Positions 39,296 to 48,148 of a DNA stretch of 59,540 nucleotides are shown one piece after another. The stretch is from an uncultured Alphaproteobacteria bacterium (GTDB lineage: Bacteria > Pseudomonadota > Alphaproteobacteria > HIMB59), in the NCBI GenBank assembly GCA_902611415.1, contig CACLZM010000008.1, forward strand, positions 1-59,540, in the 5' to 3' direction. Positions within the stretch are counted from its first letter, which is position 1, and each line of letters starts with the position of its first letter. The translations under genes were made by a program, and so were the position numbers. The notes below the pieces were generated by a model. The model worked only from the letters and a program-made list of their open reading frames with translations, did no database searches and was not told the DNA's origin.

Positions 39296-41457
39296 ATGAA
39301 GAGTTAATACTTCAACACGGTTTAACTTTAGATGAATTTCAGGTCATTAGGAAATATCTAAACAGAGACTTAAGTATTGAAGAATTGGGTATTTTTTCTG
39401 CTATGTGGAATGAACACTGTTGTTATAAAACTTCAAAAAAATGGCTTAAGAAACTCCCTACAGATAATGAAATAGTAATTCAGGGACCAGGAGAAAACGC
39501 TGGTGTAATTGATTTGCAAGATAACGATGGTATTGCGTTTAAAATAGAAAGCCACAATCATCCAAGTTACATAGAACCTTTCAACGGTTCAGCAACTGGT
39601 GTTGGAGGTATACTACGAGATATATTTACAATGGGAGCTAGACCAATTGCTACTCTTGACTCAATTAGATTTGGTTTAATAGAAACTGAAAAGACAAAAT
39701 ACTTGTTAAATGGTGTGGTTCATGGAATTGGACACTATGGTAACTGTATTGGTATTCCTAATATTGGTGGTGAGTGTGAGTTTGAGTCAACATATGATTT
39801 TAATAATTTGGTTAATGCTATGGCTGTGGGACATGTTCAAAAAGATAAAATTTTTTACTCTAAACCAAAATCTATAGGTGGCCTTATTGTTTACATTGGA
39901 TCTAAAACTGGAAAAGATGGAATTCATGGAGCAAGTATGGCCTCTGATGTTTTTTCAGAGGAAGATGAGGATGAAAAAAGACCCTCTGTACAAGTTGGTG
40001 ATCCTTTCATGGAAAAACTTTTAATGGAAGGTTGCTTAGAATTAATGTCTTCAGGTTTAATAGAGTCTATGCAAGATATGGGAGCTGCGGGTATTACCTC
40101 CTCCAGTGTAGAAATGGCTTCAAAAGGAAATGTAGGTGTTTATATCAATCTTGATAAAGTTCCATTGAGGCAACCACTGAGCGCCTATGAGATACTTTTA
40201 TCTGAAAGCCAAGAAAGAATGCTAGCTGTTATCGATAAAAAAAATAATCATAAAGTCAGAGAAATTCTTCAAAAATGGCAAATTGATTATGAAGTCATTG
40301 GAGAAATTACAGATACAAAAAGAGTTGTTTTTGAGTCAAATAATAGAAAAGTTGTCGATCTTCCTGTAGAAATAATTGTTGATGATGCTCCTGAATACGA
40401 TAGAGAGTTTTACATCCCAAGAAAAAGAAAAAACAAAGATTTTGATTTTTCCAAAATTAAATTGGAAGATATGATAATTAACCTTCTTACAAATCTTAAT
40501 TATTTAGATAAAAGTTGGGTTTTCGATCAATATGACTCTACTGTGATGGGAGATACTATCAGAGAACCAGGTCAATCATCAGGTATAGTAAAGATTCACG
40601 GAACACAAAAAGTTATTGGTGCATCTACCGATTGCAATCCATTATACATAAGAATAAATCCTTACGAAGGAATGAAATATACAGTTGCTGAGTCCTATAG
40701 AAATCTAATTGCATGCAATATTAATCCTTTAGCGATTACAAATAACCTTAACTTTGCAAGTCCTTTAGATCCAAACATTATGGGAGAGTTGGTTTTATCT
40801 ATTCATGGATTAAAAACTGCAGCTGTCAAATTCAATACACCTATTGTTTCAGGTAATGTATCTTTATATAACCAGACAAATGAAATACCAATTAAGCCTA
40901 CACCTGTAATAGGAATGGTAGGTTCCAATATGGATTTAAATAAAATAAACACAAATAAGTTTTGTGAAATTGGTAATAAGATACTTATTTTAGGAAAACA
41001 ATTAACAAAAAATTGTAGTCCTTACTTATTACAAGATCAAAAAATTGCTTTTAACATATGTGAATTTAATGACTTAGAGGTATTAGATCTAGATTTTGAG
41101 AAAAAAATTGCAAATTGTGTTTTGGAATTATCAGATTTGAAATGCATTATTTCTTGCAATGATATTTCCAGAGGGGGTATCTTTTCGGCATTATTAAAAA
41201 TGCAATATAAGGATATGGGTTTTAGGGTCAAGGTCCCTGATCCTATTGATTTATTCTGCGAATATAGTGCTGGATATGTAATTGAAATCAGAAGTAAAGA
41301 TTTTGAAGAGGTAACTTCATTTCTGACAAAAAAAGGTGCTGAATACCATGAAATTGGGGAGATAATTAAAGAAGGTATTGAGATAAACTCTAAAAAATTT
41401 GACTATTTTGATATTATGAATAAATATCGTAATGATTTTGAGAAGATAATTAGTTAG
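39292..41457 (+). CDS. purL: FGAM synthase large subunit PurL
   Basis: ATP-dependent conversion of FGAR to FGAM using ammonia from PurQ. It is the small PurL type (721 residues) with SAMWNEHCCYKTSKKWL, GPGENAGVIDL, KIESHNHPSYIEPFNGSATGVGGILRDIFTMGARPIA and QDMGAAGITSSSVEM. The catalytic His is in ESHNHPS. bolA starts at the very next base after its stop. Confidence 0.98.
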   Translation: MNEELILQHGLTLDEFQVIRKYLNRDLSIEELGIFSAMWNEHCCYKTSKKWLKKLPTDNEIVIQGPGENAGVIDLQDNDGIAFKIESHNHPSYIEPFNGSATGVGGILRDIFTMGARPIATLDSIRFGLIETEKTKYLLNGVVHGIGHYGNCIGIPNIGGECEFESTYDFNNLVNAMAVGHVQKDKIFYSKPKSIGGLIVYIGSKTGKDGIHGASMASDVFSEEDEDEKRPSVQVGDPFMEKLLMEGCLELMSSGLIESMQDMGAAGITSSSVEMASKGNVGVYINLDKVPLRQPLSAYEILLSESQERMLAVIDKKNNHKVREILQKWQIDYEVIGEITDTKRVVFESNNRKVVDLPVEIIVDDAPEYDREFYIPRKRKNKDFDFSKIKLEDMIINLLTNLNYLDKSWVFDQYDSTVMGDTIREPGQSSGIVKIHGTQKVIGASTDCNPLYIRINPYEGMKYTVAESYRNLIACNINPLAITNNLNFASPLDPNIMGELVLSIHGLKTAAVKFNTPIVSGNVSLYNQTNEIPIKPTPVIGMVGSNMDLNKINTNKFCEIGNKILILGKQLTKNCSPYLLQDQKIAFNICEFNDLEVLDLDFEKKIANCVLELSDLKCIISCNDISRGGIFSALLKMQYKDMGFRVKVPDPIDLFCEYSAGYVIEIRSKDFEEVTSFLTKKGAEYHEIGEIIKEGIEINSKKFDYFDIMNKYRNDFEKIIS

Positions 41458-41691
41458 ATGCCTATTGAACAAAAAAAATTAGAAGGACTCCTTGAGAACA
41501 AATTTCCAAATTCTAAAATTGTAATTGAGGATCTTGCCGGTGATAACGATCATTATTCAGTTGAAATTGAAAGTGATATGTTTAATGGATTGTCACGTAT
41601 ACAACAACACCAGTTAGTTTACAAATTACTAGATGGATTAATGGATAAAGAGCTTCATGCTATGCAATTAAAAACGAAAGGAACAAAATAA
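41458..41691 (+). CDS. BolA family protein
   Basis: 77-residue BolA/IbaG-type protein, a partner of monothiol glutaredoxins in iron-sulfur trafficking. The family core is DNDHYSVEIESDMFNGLSRIQQHQLVYKLL, and the C-terminal ELHAMQLKTKGT carries the invariant His. It is encoded between purL and the monothiol glutaredoxin gene, with a one-base overlap to the latter; this pairing strongly suggests the two proteins form the usual [2Fe-2S] heterodimer. Confidence 0.92.
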   Translation: MPIEQKKLEGLLENKFPNSKIVIEDLAGDNDHYSVEIESDMFNGLSRIQQHQLVYKLLDGLMDKELHAMQLKTKGTK

Positions 41692-42032
41692 TGGAATTAG
41701 AGAGTAGTACAAAAGAACAAATTGAAAAAATGATTGGAGATAATGAAGTTTTCCTATTTATGAAAGGTAACCCTGACTTTCCTATGTGTGGTTTCTCGTC
41801 AGTCGCAAGCGCAATTTTAAAAAAAACTGGGGTTGAGTTTGGCCATTGTAATGTACTTGAAGATAACAACATTAGAGAAGGTATAAAAACATATTCAAAT
41901 TGGCCTACGATACCTCAACTTTACATAAAAAAAGAATTTGTAGGTGGTTGTGATATTATGAAAGAAATGGCTGAGTCTGGTGAACTTCTAGAATTACTAA
42001 ACACCAAAGGCATCAAAACAGAAGTAAATTAA
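41691..42032 (+). CDS. grxD: Monothiol glutaredoxin, Grx4 type
   Basis: Binds and transfers [2Fe-2S] clusters together with glutathione and BolA. The CGFS motif (Cys33) is in FMKGNPDFPMCGFS, followed by WPTIPQLYIKKEFVGGCDIM, which holds the TIPQ cis-proline and glutathione-binding residues. 113 residues. Last gene of the plus-strand purine run; a terminator hairpin begins 4 bases after its stop. Confidence 0.96.
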   Translation: MELESSTKEQIEKMIGDNEVFLFMKGNPDFPMCGFSSVASAILKKTGVEFGHCNVLEDNNIREGIKTYSNWPTIPQLYIKKEFVGGCDIMKEMAESGELLELLNTKGIKTEVN

Positions 42033-42056
42033 AAAAGGGGCATTTATTTTGCCCCT
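42031..42056. terminator. Bidirectional terminator between grxD and the TPR gene
   Basis: Arms AGGGGC (42036-42041) and GCCCCT (42051-42056) with a 9-base AT loop. On the minus strand the hairpin is followed by a run of T (42036-42031 and beyond), a textbook intrinsic terminator for the TPR gene. On the plus strand the trailing bases are only TCTCATT, so termination of the purine run would be weaker. It is the only clear intrinsic terminator I see in the window. Confidence 0.8.
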
Positions 42057-42060
42057 CTCA

Positions 42061-42513
42061 TTAGTTATTTGAAATATAATTATTTAATTCTTTATAATAA
42101 GAATTATTTTCTCCAACTAGTTTTTTGAGTAAAGCTAAATTATTTAGGGCATTTTCTTTTTGACCAAGATCTACATACATCTCACCTTGGTATTCGATAG
42201 CACCTAAGTGTTCTGGGTCTAATTCAAGAGCTTTTTTGTAATATTTTGCTGCATTATCAAAGTCTTCACTTTTTCTGTAAGCAAAACCCAACTCATTGTA
42301 AACATCAGCTTTAGTAAAATCTGTTGAAGTAGCAGTTGTAAGAGTCTTCAGCTTTCTTATTGCCTTATCATAATCTTTGCTTCTTATAAGCTTAATTGCT
42401 GACTTATAATCTTTTCCATAATTAGTTTTAGCACTATCATCGGAACTAGATCCAGCAGCGAAAAGGCTTGTAATAAAAAGAGAAAATATGACTGTTAATA
42501 TTTTTATATTCAT
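42061..42513 (-). CDS. Secreted tetratricopeptide-repeat protein
   Basis: 150 residues with an N-terminal signal peptide (MNIKILTVIFSLFITSLFAAG), so probably periplasmic. The body carries at least two TPR units, clearest in ADVYNELGFAYRKSEDFDNAAKYYKKALELDPEHLGA (about residues 70-108), followed by a third partial unit EYQGEMYVDLGQKENALNNLALLKKL. It should be a protein-protein adaptor; the partner is unknown. It ends at a strong terminator and follows rpsD after 59 bases. Confidence 0.85.
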   Translation of the reverse strand: MNIKILTVIFSLFITSLFAAGSSSDDSAKTNYGKDYKSAIKLIRSKDYDKAIRKLKTLTTATSTDFTKADVYNELGFAYRKSEDFDNAAKYYKKALELDPEHLGAIEYQGEMYVDLGQKENALNNLALLKKLVGENNSYYKELNNYISNN

Positions 42514-42572
42514 AAATATCTTTTCGAAATTTATGCTTTGTTAGATTAATTGAATAAATTGTTAACTATTGA

Positions 42573-43190
42573 TTATCTAGAGTAGAATTCAACAACTAAA
42601 TTTGGTTCCATTTGAACAGGGTAAGGAACATCTGTCAATTGAGGTCCTCTTACAAATTTACCAAGACATTTTGAAATTTCTAATTGTAGATACTCGGGAA
42701 CATCTCTTTCATTAGAGCTTAATGTTTGTATTATCATTGGAATATTCTGGCTACTTTGTTGAAGGGATATTTCATCGCCATCATTAACCTGATAAGATTT
42801 TTTATTTACAACTTTACCGTTAACCAAAACATGCCCGTGATTTACTAGTTGTCTTGCGGAAAATACAGTTGGAGCAAACTTTAATCTAAAAACAACGGCA
42901 TCTAATCTTCGTTCTAAAAGTTCAATTAGAATTTGACTAGTATCGCCTTTTTTTCTAGAAGCTGCTTGATAAATTTTTAAAAATTGTTTCTCTGTAATAT
43001 CGCCATAATATTTTTTGAGCTTTTGTTTAGCTGCTAATTGAACTCCAAAATCAGAAGGTTTTCTTCTTCTTGCTTGACCATGTTGGCCAGGGCCATAGGG
43101 TCTTCTATTAAAAGGACTTTTAGGTCTACCCCATAAATTTAGGCCTAGTCTTCTATCAATTTTATGTTTTGACGATAGTCTTTTTGTCAT
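42573..43190 (-). CDS. rpsD: 30S ribosomal protein S4
   Basis: Primary 16S-binding protein that nucleates the 30S body and autoregulates in some bacteria. It shows [65 protein letters not shown] (S4 RNA-binding domain) and the C-terminal VVEFYSR. 205 residues, normal. It has its own strong promoter only 10 bases from the ATG, and no ribosome-binding site would be included in that transcript. Confidence 0.98.
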   Translation of the reverse strand: MTKRLSSKHKIDRRLGLNLWGRPKSPFNRRPYGPGQHGQARRRKPSDFGVQLAAKQKLKKYYGDITEKQFLKIYQAASRKKGDTSQILIELLERRLDAVVFRLKFAPTVFSARQLVNHGHVLVNGKVVNKKSYQVNDGDEISLQQSSQNIPMIIQTLSSNERDVPEYLQLEISKCLGKFVRGPQLTDVPYPVQMEPNLVVEFYSR

Positions 43191-43200
43191 GAATTGGTGA

Positions 43201-43228
43201 TTTATATAGATTTAGCCTTTTAAGTCAA
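43201..43228 (-). promoter_or_regulatory. rpsD promoter, nearly leaderless
   Basis: TTGACT (43228-43223) and TATAAA (43206-43201) are spaced by 16 bases. The -10 ends 10 bases from the rpsD ATG, predicting a leader of about 3-5 bases. The -35 begins directly after the trmJ stop codon. The same geometry appears at rpsF. Hexamers are seen; transcription start is inferred. Confidence 0.5.
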
Positions 43229-43229
43229 T

Positions 43230-43919
43230 TTATTTTGTCATAAATTTTAAAATTCCATAGGCTGTTTTTATTTGTTTTTGGTCTATTTTTGATGTTTTTA
43301 AAAAATTTCTTAAAGATATTTCTAAATTATGTCTTTTGGATGAGATTGATGTAAATTTTCTTTTTTCTAGTATTTTCATCAGAAATGATAAAAATTTTTC
43401 AATATCTTTTGAGCTTGCAGGAGAATTTTCAAAAGTTGGATTAATATTAGATAGAGATATTTGACTCAATTCATAAGCAATTATAGCTACAGTATGAGAT
43501 AAATTGAGCGAACTCTTGTTGTATGTAGGCAGAGACAATAGAAAGTTAGCATGCGATATCTCCTTATTGGACAATCCATTGTTTTCTTGACCAAACAAAA
43601 TTGATATTTTTTTCGATTTTAGTTTAGATATTTCATTTACTTTTATTGGAGGTATGTGAAAGTCTCTTTTTCTAACAGTCGTTGCAATTAGGATATCACT
43701 ACCTTTCATAGCTTCTGGTATTGATTGATATATTTTAACTTTTTTAACTAAGGATGAAAAATGCTTTGCAGATTTTATTCCCTTATCATTAGGCCAAATT
43801 TTTCTAGGACTTACTAAAGATAAGTTCTCAAAACCAAAACATCCTATTGATCTTAGAGACATACCAACATTTTCAGATAACTGGGGTTTGTTTAATATAA
43901 ATTGAATTGTTTTTTTCAA
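43230..43919 (-). CDS. trmJ: tRNA 2'-O-methyltransferase TrmJ-like (SPOUT family)
   Basis: Probable methyltransferase for the ribose of nucleotide 32 in tRNA anticodon loops. SPOUT knot motifs are present: NVGMSLRSIGCFGF at the start, DILIATTVRKRD, ISILFGQENNGLSN and LPTYNKSSLNLSHTVAIIAYEL. At 229 residues it is close to the TrmJ norm. It overlaps the end of cimA by 4 bases. TrmJ and TrmH-like members can be confused, but the NKSSLNLSHTV segment and length favour TrmJ. Confidence 0.85.
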   Translation of the reverse strand: MKKTIQFILNKPQLSENVGMSLRSIGCFGFENLSLVSPRKIWPNDKGIKSAKHFSSLVKKVKIYQSIPEAMKGSDILIATTVRKRDFHIPPIKVNEISKLKSKKISILFGQENNGLSNKEISHANFLLSLPTYNKSSLNLSHTVAIIAYELSQISLSNINPTFENSPASSKDIEKFLSFLMKILEKRKFTSISSKRHNLEISLRNFLKTSKIDQKQIKTAYGILKFMTK

Positions 43920-45508
43920 GAGGACTTAATTAATTTATAAATTAAGCTCTCTCTAAGGGCGTTATAAGACGCATCAATTATATTGGTAGAGACACCTACT
44001 GTTGTCCAAATGGATCCTTTTTGATCCTTTGTCTCGATGAGAACACGAACTATTGCATCTGTTCCTTTTTCTGAGGATAAAATTCTTACCTTAAAATCAG
44101 TTAATTCTAAATCCTCTAAAGCAGGGTAAAAGCCCATTAATGATTTTCTTAAAGCTTTGTCCAAAGCATTTACTGGACCATTTCCTACTTCTACATTCAT
44201 GTATTCTTTTTTTTCAACTTCTATTCTTACAGTTGCTTCAGACTCAGTTACTAATTCTCCTTTAGCATTCCATCTTCTATCATCAATAACTTTAAATCTT
44301 TTTAATTCAAAGTACTCTGGGATACCGAAAAGTGTTTGTCTAGCTAGTATCTCAAAACTCGCAATTGCCTGATCGTAAGCGTAACCCTTGAATTCTCTCT
44401 CTTTTACTTTTTGGAGTAAAAAATCTAATTTATCTGAATGATCATCTGGGTTAATGCCAACAGTATTTAAAAGAGATATGATATTAGATCGGCCAGATTG
44501 ATCAGAAATTACAACTTTTCTAGTATTGCCTACTATTTCTGGGTCTATATGCTCATATGTTTTAGGGTCTTTGTTAATTGCTGAAACATGCAAACCACCT
44601 TTATGTGAAAAGGCATTTTCACCAACATAGGCTTGTTGAGTATTTGGCATACGATTTAAAATTTCATCTAAAAGCAATGAGGTTTTCTTCAAGGCTGATA
44701 ATCTTTCTTTAGGAATACTAGTTTCAAATTTTGTTTTCAAAATTATTGAGGGAATAAGAGATACTAAATTAGCATTTCCACACCTTTCTCCTAATCCATT
44801 AATTGTGCCTTGAATTTGTCTCACTCCTGCTCGCACAGCAGCCAGTGAGTTGGCAACTGCATTTTCTGTATCATTATGCGCATGGATGCCCAGTTTTTCA
44901 CCTGGTATATATTTTGTTACTTCTTGAACAATTGTCTCTACTTCATTTGGCAGAGTTCCACCATTAGTATCACACAATACTATCCACCTAGCTCCATTAT
45001 TTAAAGCCTCAGTTAAACAATCTAATGCAAATTTAGGATCTTCTTTATATCCATCAAAAAAATGCTCAGCATCATACATTGCCTCTATACCTTTTTCATT
45101 GATATGAGCGATACTTTCACCAATCATTTTTAGGTTATCAGATTTTGAAATGCCTAAAGCCTTTTCGACCTGATATGAAGATGATTTCCCAACAATGCAA
45201 ATATGTTTTACATTTGTATTAATTAAGGTATTTAGACCTGGATCGTTTGAAACACTTGTATTAGGTCTTCTGGTCATTCCAAAAGCAACCAAACTAGAAT
45301 TATTAAAATTTGTTGTGGAATTAAAAAAACTATCATCAGTTGGATTTGACCCTGGCCAACCACCCTCAATATAATCTAAACCTAATTCATCAAGAGCATT
45401 AGAGAATTTGATTTTATCATCTACAGTAAAATCAACACCAGTAGTTTGTTGACCATCTCTTAATGTAGTGTCAAAAAAATAAATTTTATTTTCTAGTTTT
45501 TCTTCCAT
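43916..45508 (-). CDS. cimA: (R)-citramalate synthase
   Basis: Condenses pyruvate and acetyl-CoA to citramalate, the threonine-independent route to isoleucine. DRE-TIM metallolyase core: FFDTTLRDGQQTTGVDFTVDDK, YIEGGWPGSNPTD and HAHNDTENAVANSLAAV. The C-terminal regulatory LeuA-dimer domain includes VRILSSEKGTDAIVRVLIET. 530 residues matches CimA (long GGWPGSNPTD type) rather than LeuA or homocitrate synthase. It overlaps cysS by 16 bases. Confidence 0.93.
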   Translation of the reverse strand: MEEKLENKIYFFDTTLRDGQQTTGVDFTVDDKIKFSNALDELGLDYIEGGWPGSNPTDDSFFNSTTNFNNSSLVAFGMTRRPNTSVSNDPGLNTLINTNVKHICIVGKSSSYQVEKALGISKSDNLKMIGESIAHINEKGIEAMYDAEHFFDGYKEDPKFALDCLTEALNNGARWIVLCDTNGGTLPNEVETIVQEVTKYIPGEKLGIHAHNDTENAVANSLAAVRAGVRQIQGTINGLGERCGNANLVSLIPSIILKTKFETSIPKERLSALKKTSLLLDEILNRMPNTQQAYVGENAFSHKGGLHVSAINKDPKTYEHIDPEIVGNTRKVVISDQSGRSNIISLLNTVGINPDDHSDKLDFLLQKVKEREFKGYAYDQAIASFEILARQTLFGIPEYFELKRFKVIDDRRWNAKGELVTESEATVRIEVEKKEYMNVEVGNGPVNALDKALRKSLMGFYPALEDLELTDFKVRILSSEKGTDAIVRVLIETKDQKGSIWTTVGVSTNIIDASYNALRESLIYKLIKSS

Positions 45509-46827
45509 GTTGTGCCATTTATGGTGTCTTCTAAAACAATCCCTTGTTTAAATAACTCATCTCTAATTTTATCTGCTAGTTCAAAGTCTTTATTTTTTTT
45601 AGCCTCTTGTCGGCGAGATATCATATTTTCAATAAATTCTTTATCAAGGTTTAAATCTGTTTTATTAAAACTAGGATTTAATCCTAGTAAGCTTAAACCA
45701 TTATTAAAATGAGCTAATAAATCATCATTATTCTTGTCTTTTTTAATATTAGCTATTATTTGCTGTAATCTCATCAGTGCTTTTGGGGTATTTAGGTCAT
45801 CTAAAAGTGCATTAACAAATTCTGAGTCTAATTCTTTGCTATTAACCTCTTTAATATGTTCTCTCCACTTGTTAATGATGTTTTCACTATAACTTATAAG
45901 ATCGTTTGAAAAATCAAGTGGTTGACGATAATGAGTAGTAAGTAGTGAATATTTGAGAACAGCAGGATCGTGTTTAGATAATAAATCATTAACAATTGAG
46001 GTATTTCCTAGAGATTTTGACATTTTTTCACCCTTAAAATTTATAAATCCATTATGGAGCCAAAAGTTTGACATTTTTTTATCATGACAACATGTTGACT
46101 GAGCAATTTCATTCTCGTGATGTGGAAAAATAAGATCAATACCGCCCGCATGGATATCAATGGTTTCTCCAAGTAATTCTGAAATCATAGCTGAACACTC
46201 TATGTGCCATCCAGGTCTACCATTACCCCATGGGCTATCCCAATGAGGTTCATTTGTTTTTGATGGTTTCCAAAGGACAAAATCTTCAGGATTTTTTTTG
46301 TAATCGGCAACTTCTACTCTTGCACCAGATATTATGTCTTTTAATGAGAACTTAGAGAGAGAACCATAACCCTTAAATTTATTTGCTTCAAATAAAACAT
46401 GTCCTTCAGATACATAGGCATATTTTTTTTCAATAAGAGATGTAATCATCTCAATCATTTTTGAAATATAATCTGTGGCTTTTGGTTCATGTGTTGGAGA
46501 TAATATTGATAAAGAACTTAGATTTTGTTGATATATTTTTTGAGTAGAATGTACCAACTCATCTGTTGATATTTTAAGTTCATTGGCTTTATCTATAATT
46601 TTATCATCAATGTCAGTTATATTTCTGACGTAACGTACACTATCCTCTCCAAAAATTAGTCTTAGGACTCTAAATAAGATATCAAAAACTATAATTGGTC
46701 TGAAGTTTCCTATATGTGGATTACTGTAAAGGGTGGGTCCACAAGCATACATCTTAACTGCAGATGAGTTAATAGGTATGAGTTTTTCTTTTTTTTTGGT
46801 TAAAGTGTTAAAAAGATTAATATTCAT
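45493..46827 (-). CDS. cysS: Cysteinyl-tRNA synthetase
   Basis: Charges tRNA-Cys. It has the zinc/HIGH region MYACGPTLYSNPHIGNFRP, WHIECSAM, HHENEIAQS and the KMSKS loop KGEKMSKSLGN. 444 residues, slightly trimmed at the C-terminal tRNA-binding domain. The 3' end overlaps cimA by 16 bases and the 5' end overlaps gltX by 11, part of a tightly packed biosynthetic run. Confidence 0.97.
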   Translation of the reverse strand: MNINLFNTLTKKKEKLIPINSSAVKMYACGPTLYSNPHIGNFRPIIVFDILFRVLRLIFGEDSVRYVRNITDIDDKIIDKANELKISTDELVHSTQKIYQQNLSSLSILSPTHEPKATDYISKMIEMITSLIEKKYAYVSEGHVLFEANKFKGYGSLSKFSLKDIISGARVEVADYKKNPEDFVLWKPSKTNEPHWDSPWGNGRPGWHIECSAMISELLGETIDIHAGGIDLIFPHHENEIAQSTCCHDKKMSNFWLHNGFINFKGEKMSKSLGNTSIVNDLLSKHDPAVLKYSLLTTHYRQPLDFSNDLISYSENIINKWREHIKEVNSKELDSEFVNALLDDLNTPKALMRLQQIIANIKKDKNNDDLLAHFNNGLSLLGLNPSFNKTDLNLDKEFIENMISRRQEAKKNKDFELADKIRDELFKQGIVLEDTINGTTWKKN

Positions 46828-48148
46828 TTAAAATTTTTTTTAAACCTTCGTGGCCAAAATAATTATATAGGTCTTTAACAGATGGGCCATTTTGATTACC
46901 TGTAAGTATATAACGTGTATTAGTAAATATTTCTTTTTTTGATAGTGATTTATCAATGCTCATTAAGTAATTGACATATTCATCAAAACTAAAATTTGAA
47001 ATACCATTCAAATTTTTAATCAAAAGTTTGATAAAGTCACCTGAGGGTTGAATTTTAATTTCTCTTCTATTAATAATATTCCATAAATTTCTTATATCTT
47101 CATATTTTTCAACATTTTCTTTTATAAGTTCCCACTCAGTTTCAGTTAAAGCTAACTCTTCTAGCTCAGGGAATTCATTATTTAAACCTTTTAAATTCAT
47201 TGACCTTAATGAATTTTTTTGAAAAAAATCAATTTTATGAATATCAATTTTTGGTAAGTTTTTAGAAATATCCTCTAAATTAAAATCTCTAAAATTATTC
47301 TCTAAAATAGTTTCAAAATCATAATCTGAGTTTAAACCAAGTGAATACAAATAAGATAGAATACTGTTAACTGTATATCCACTGTTTCTAAATTGCTTAA
47401 GTGAAATTGAGTCCAGATTTCTCTTACTTAGTTTTGTTCCATCCTCATTAAGCATTAATGGATTGTGACCTAATGAAGGTAAATCAGAATTTAAACATTT
47501 AAATAATTCTAAATGAATTGCTGAATTAGTTAAGTGGTCTTCGCCTCTAATAATGTGAGATATTTTCATATCTATATCATCGACGACACTTGGAAAATGG
47601 TAGAGGTAGCTACCATCAGCCCTTCTTAAAACAGGATCTGATTGAGAAGCTAGATCTACTTCAGTCTCTCCTTTTACTAAATCATTCCATTTAATTTTAG
47701 TCTGTGAAAGCTTAAATCTCCAGTAAGGCTGATTACCATTAATTATTTTTTTTTCAATTTCTTCTTTAGATAAATCTAATGAGGATCTATCGTAGATTGG
47801 AGGTTTTCCTGCTTTTAACTGCAACTTTTTTTTTATATCTAAATCCTCACTTGACTCAAAACATGGGTAAACAAATTTTAAAGAAATTAATTGATCGAAA
47901 AGTTCATTATATCTCTCAATTCTTTTGCTTTGATAAAAAGTTTCATCATATTTTATTTTTAACCAATCAAGATCAGATGCTATGGACTTTACATATTCAT
48001 CTTTGCTTCTCTCTTGGTCAGTGTCATCATATCTAAGAATAAATTTACCATTATTTTTTTTCGAATATGCCCAATTTAAAAAGCAAGATCTCATATTTCC
48101 TAAGTGAAGGTGACCAGTTGGGCTCGGGGCAAAACGTGTAATTATCAT
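46817..48148 (-). CDS. gltX: Glutamyl-tRNA synthetase
   Basis: Class I enzyme charging tRNA-Glu and, in alphaproteobacteria, often tRNA-Gln for later amidation. Opening RFAPSPTGHLHLGNMRSCFLNW, IRGEDHLTNSAIHLELF and the KMSKS-like loop KLSKRNL. 443 residues. No glnS is in the window. Many alphaproteobacteria have two gltX copies; which one this is cannot be told here. Confidence 0.96.
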   Translation of the reverse strand: MIITRFAPSPTGHLHLGNMRSCFLNWAYSKKNNGKFILRYDDTDQERSKDEYVKSIASDLDWLKIKYDETFYQSKRIERYNELFDQLISLKFVYPCFESSEDLDIKKKLQLKAGKPPIYDRSSLDLSKEEIEKKIINGNQPYWRFKLSQTKIKWNDLVKGETEVDLASQSDPVLRRADGSYLYHFPSVVDDIDMKISHIIRGEDHLTNSAIHLELFKCLNSDLPSLGHNPLMLNEDGTKLSKRNLDSISLKQFRNSGYTVNSILSYLYSLGLNSDYDFETILENNFRDFNLEDISKNLPKIDIHKIDFFQKNSLRSMNLKGLNNEFPELEELALTETEWELIKENVEKYEDIRNLWNIINRREIKIQPSGDFIKLLIKNLNGISNFSFDEYVNYLMSIDKSLSKKEIFTNTRYILTGNQNGPSVKDLYNYFGHEGLKKILNEY

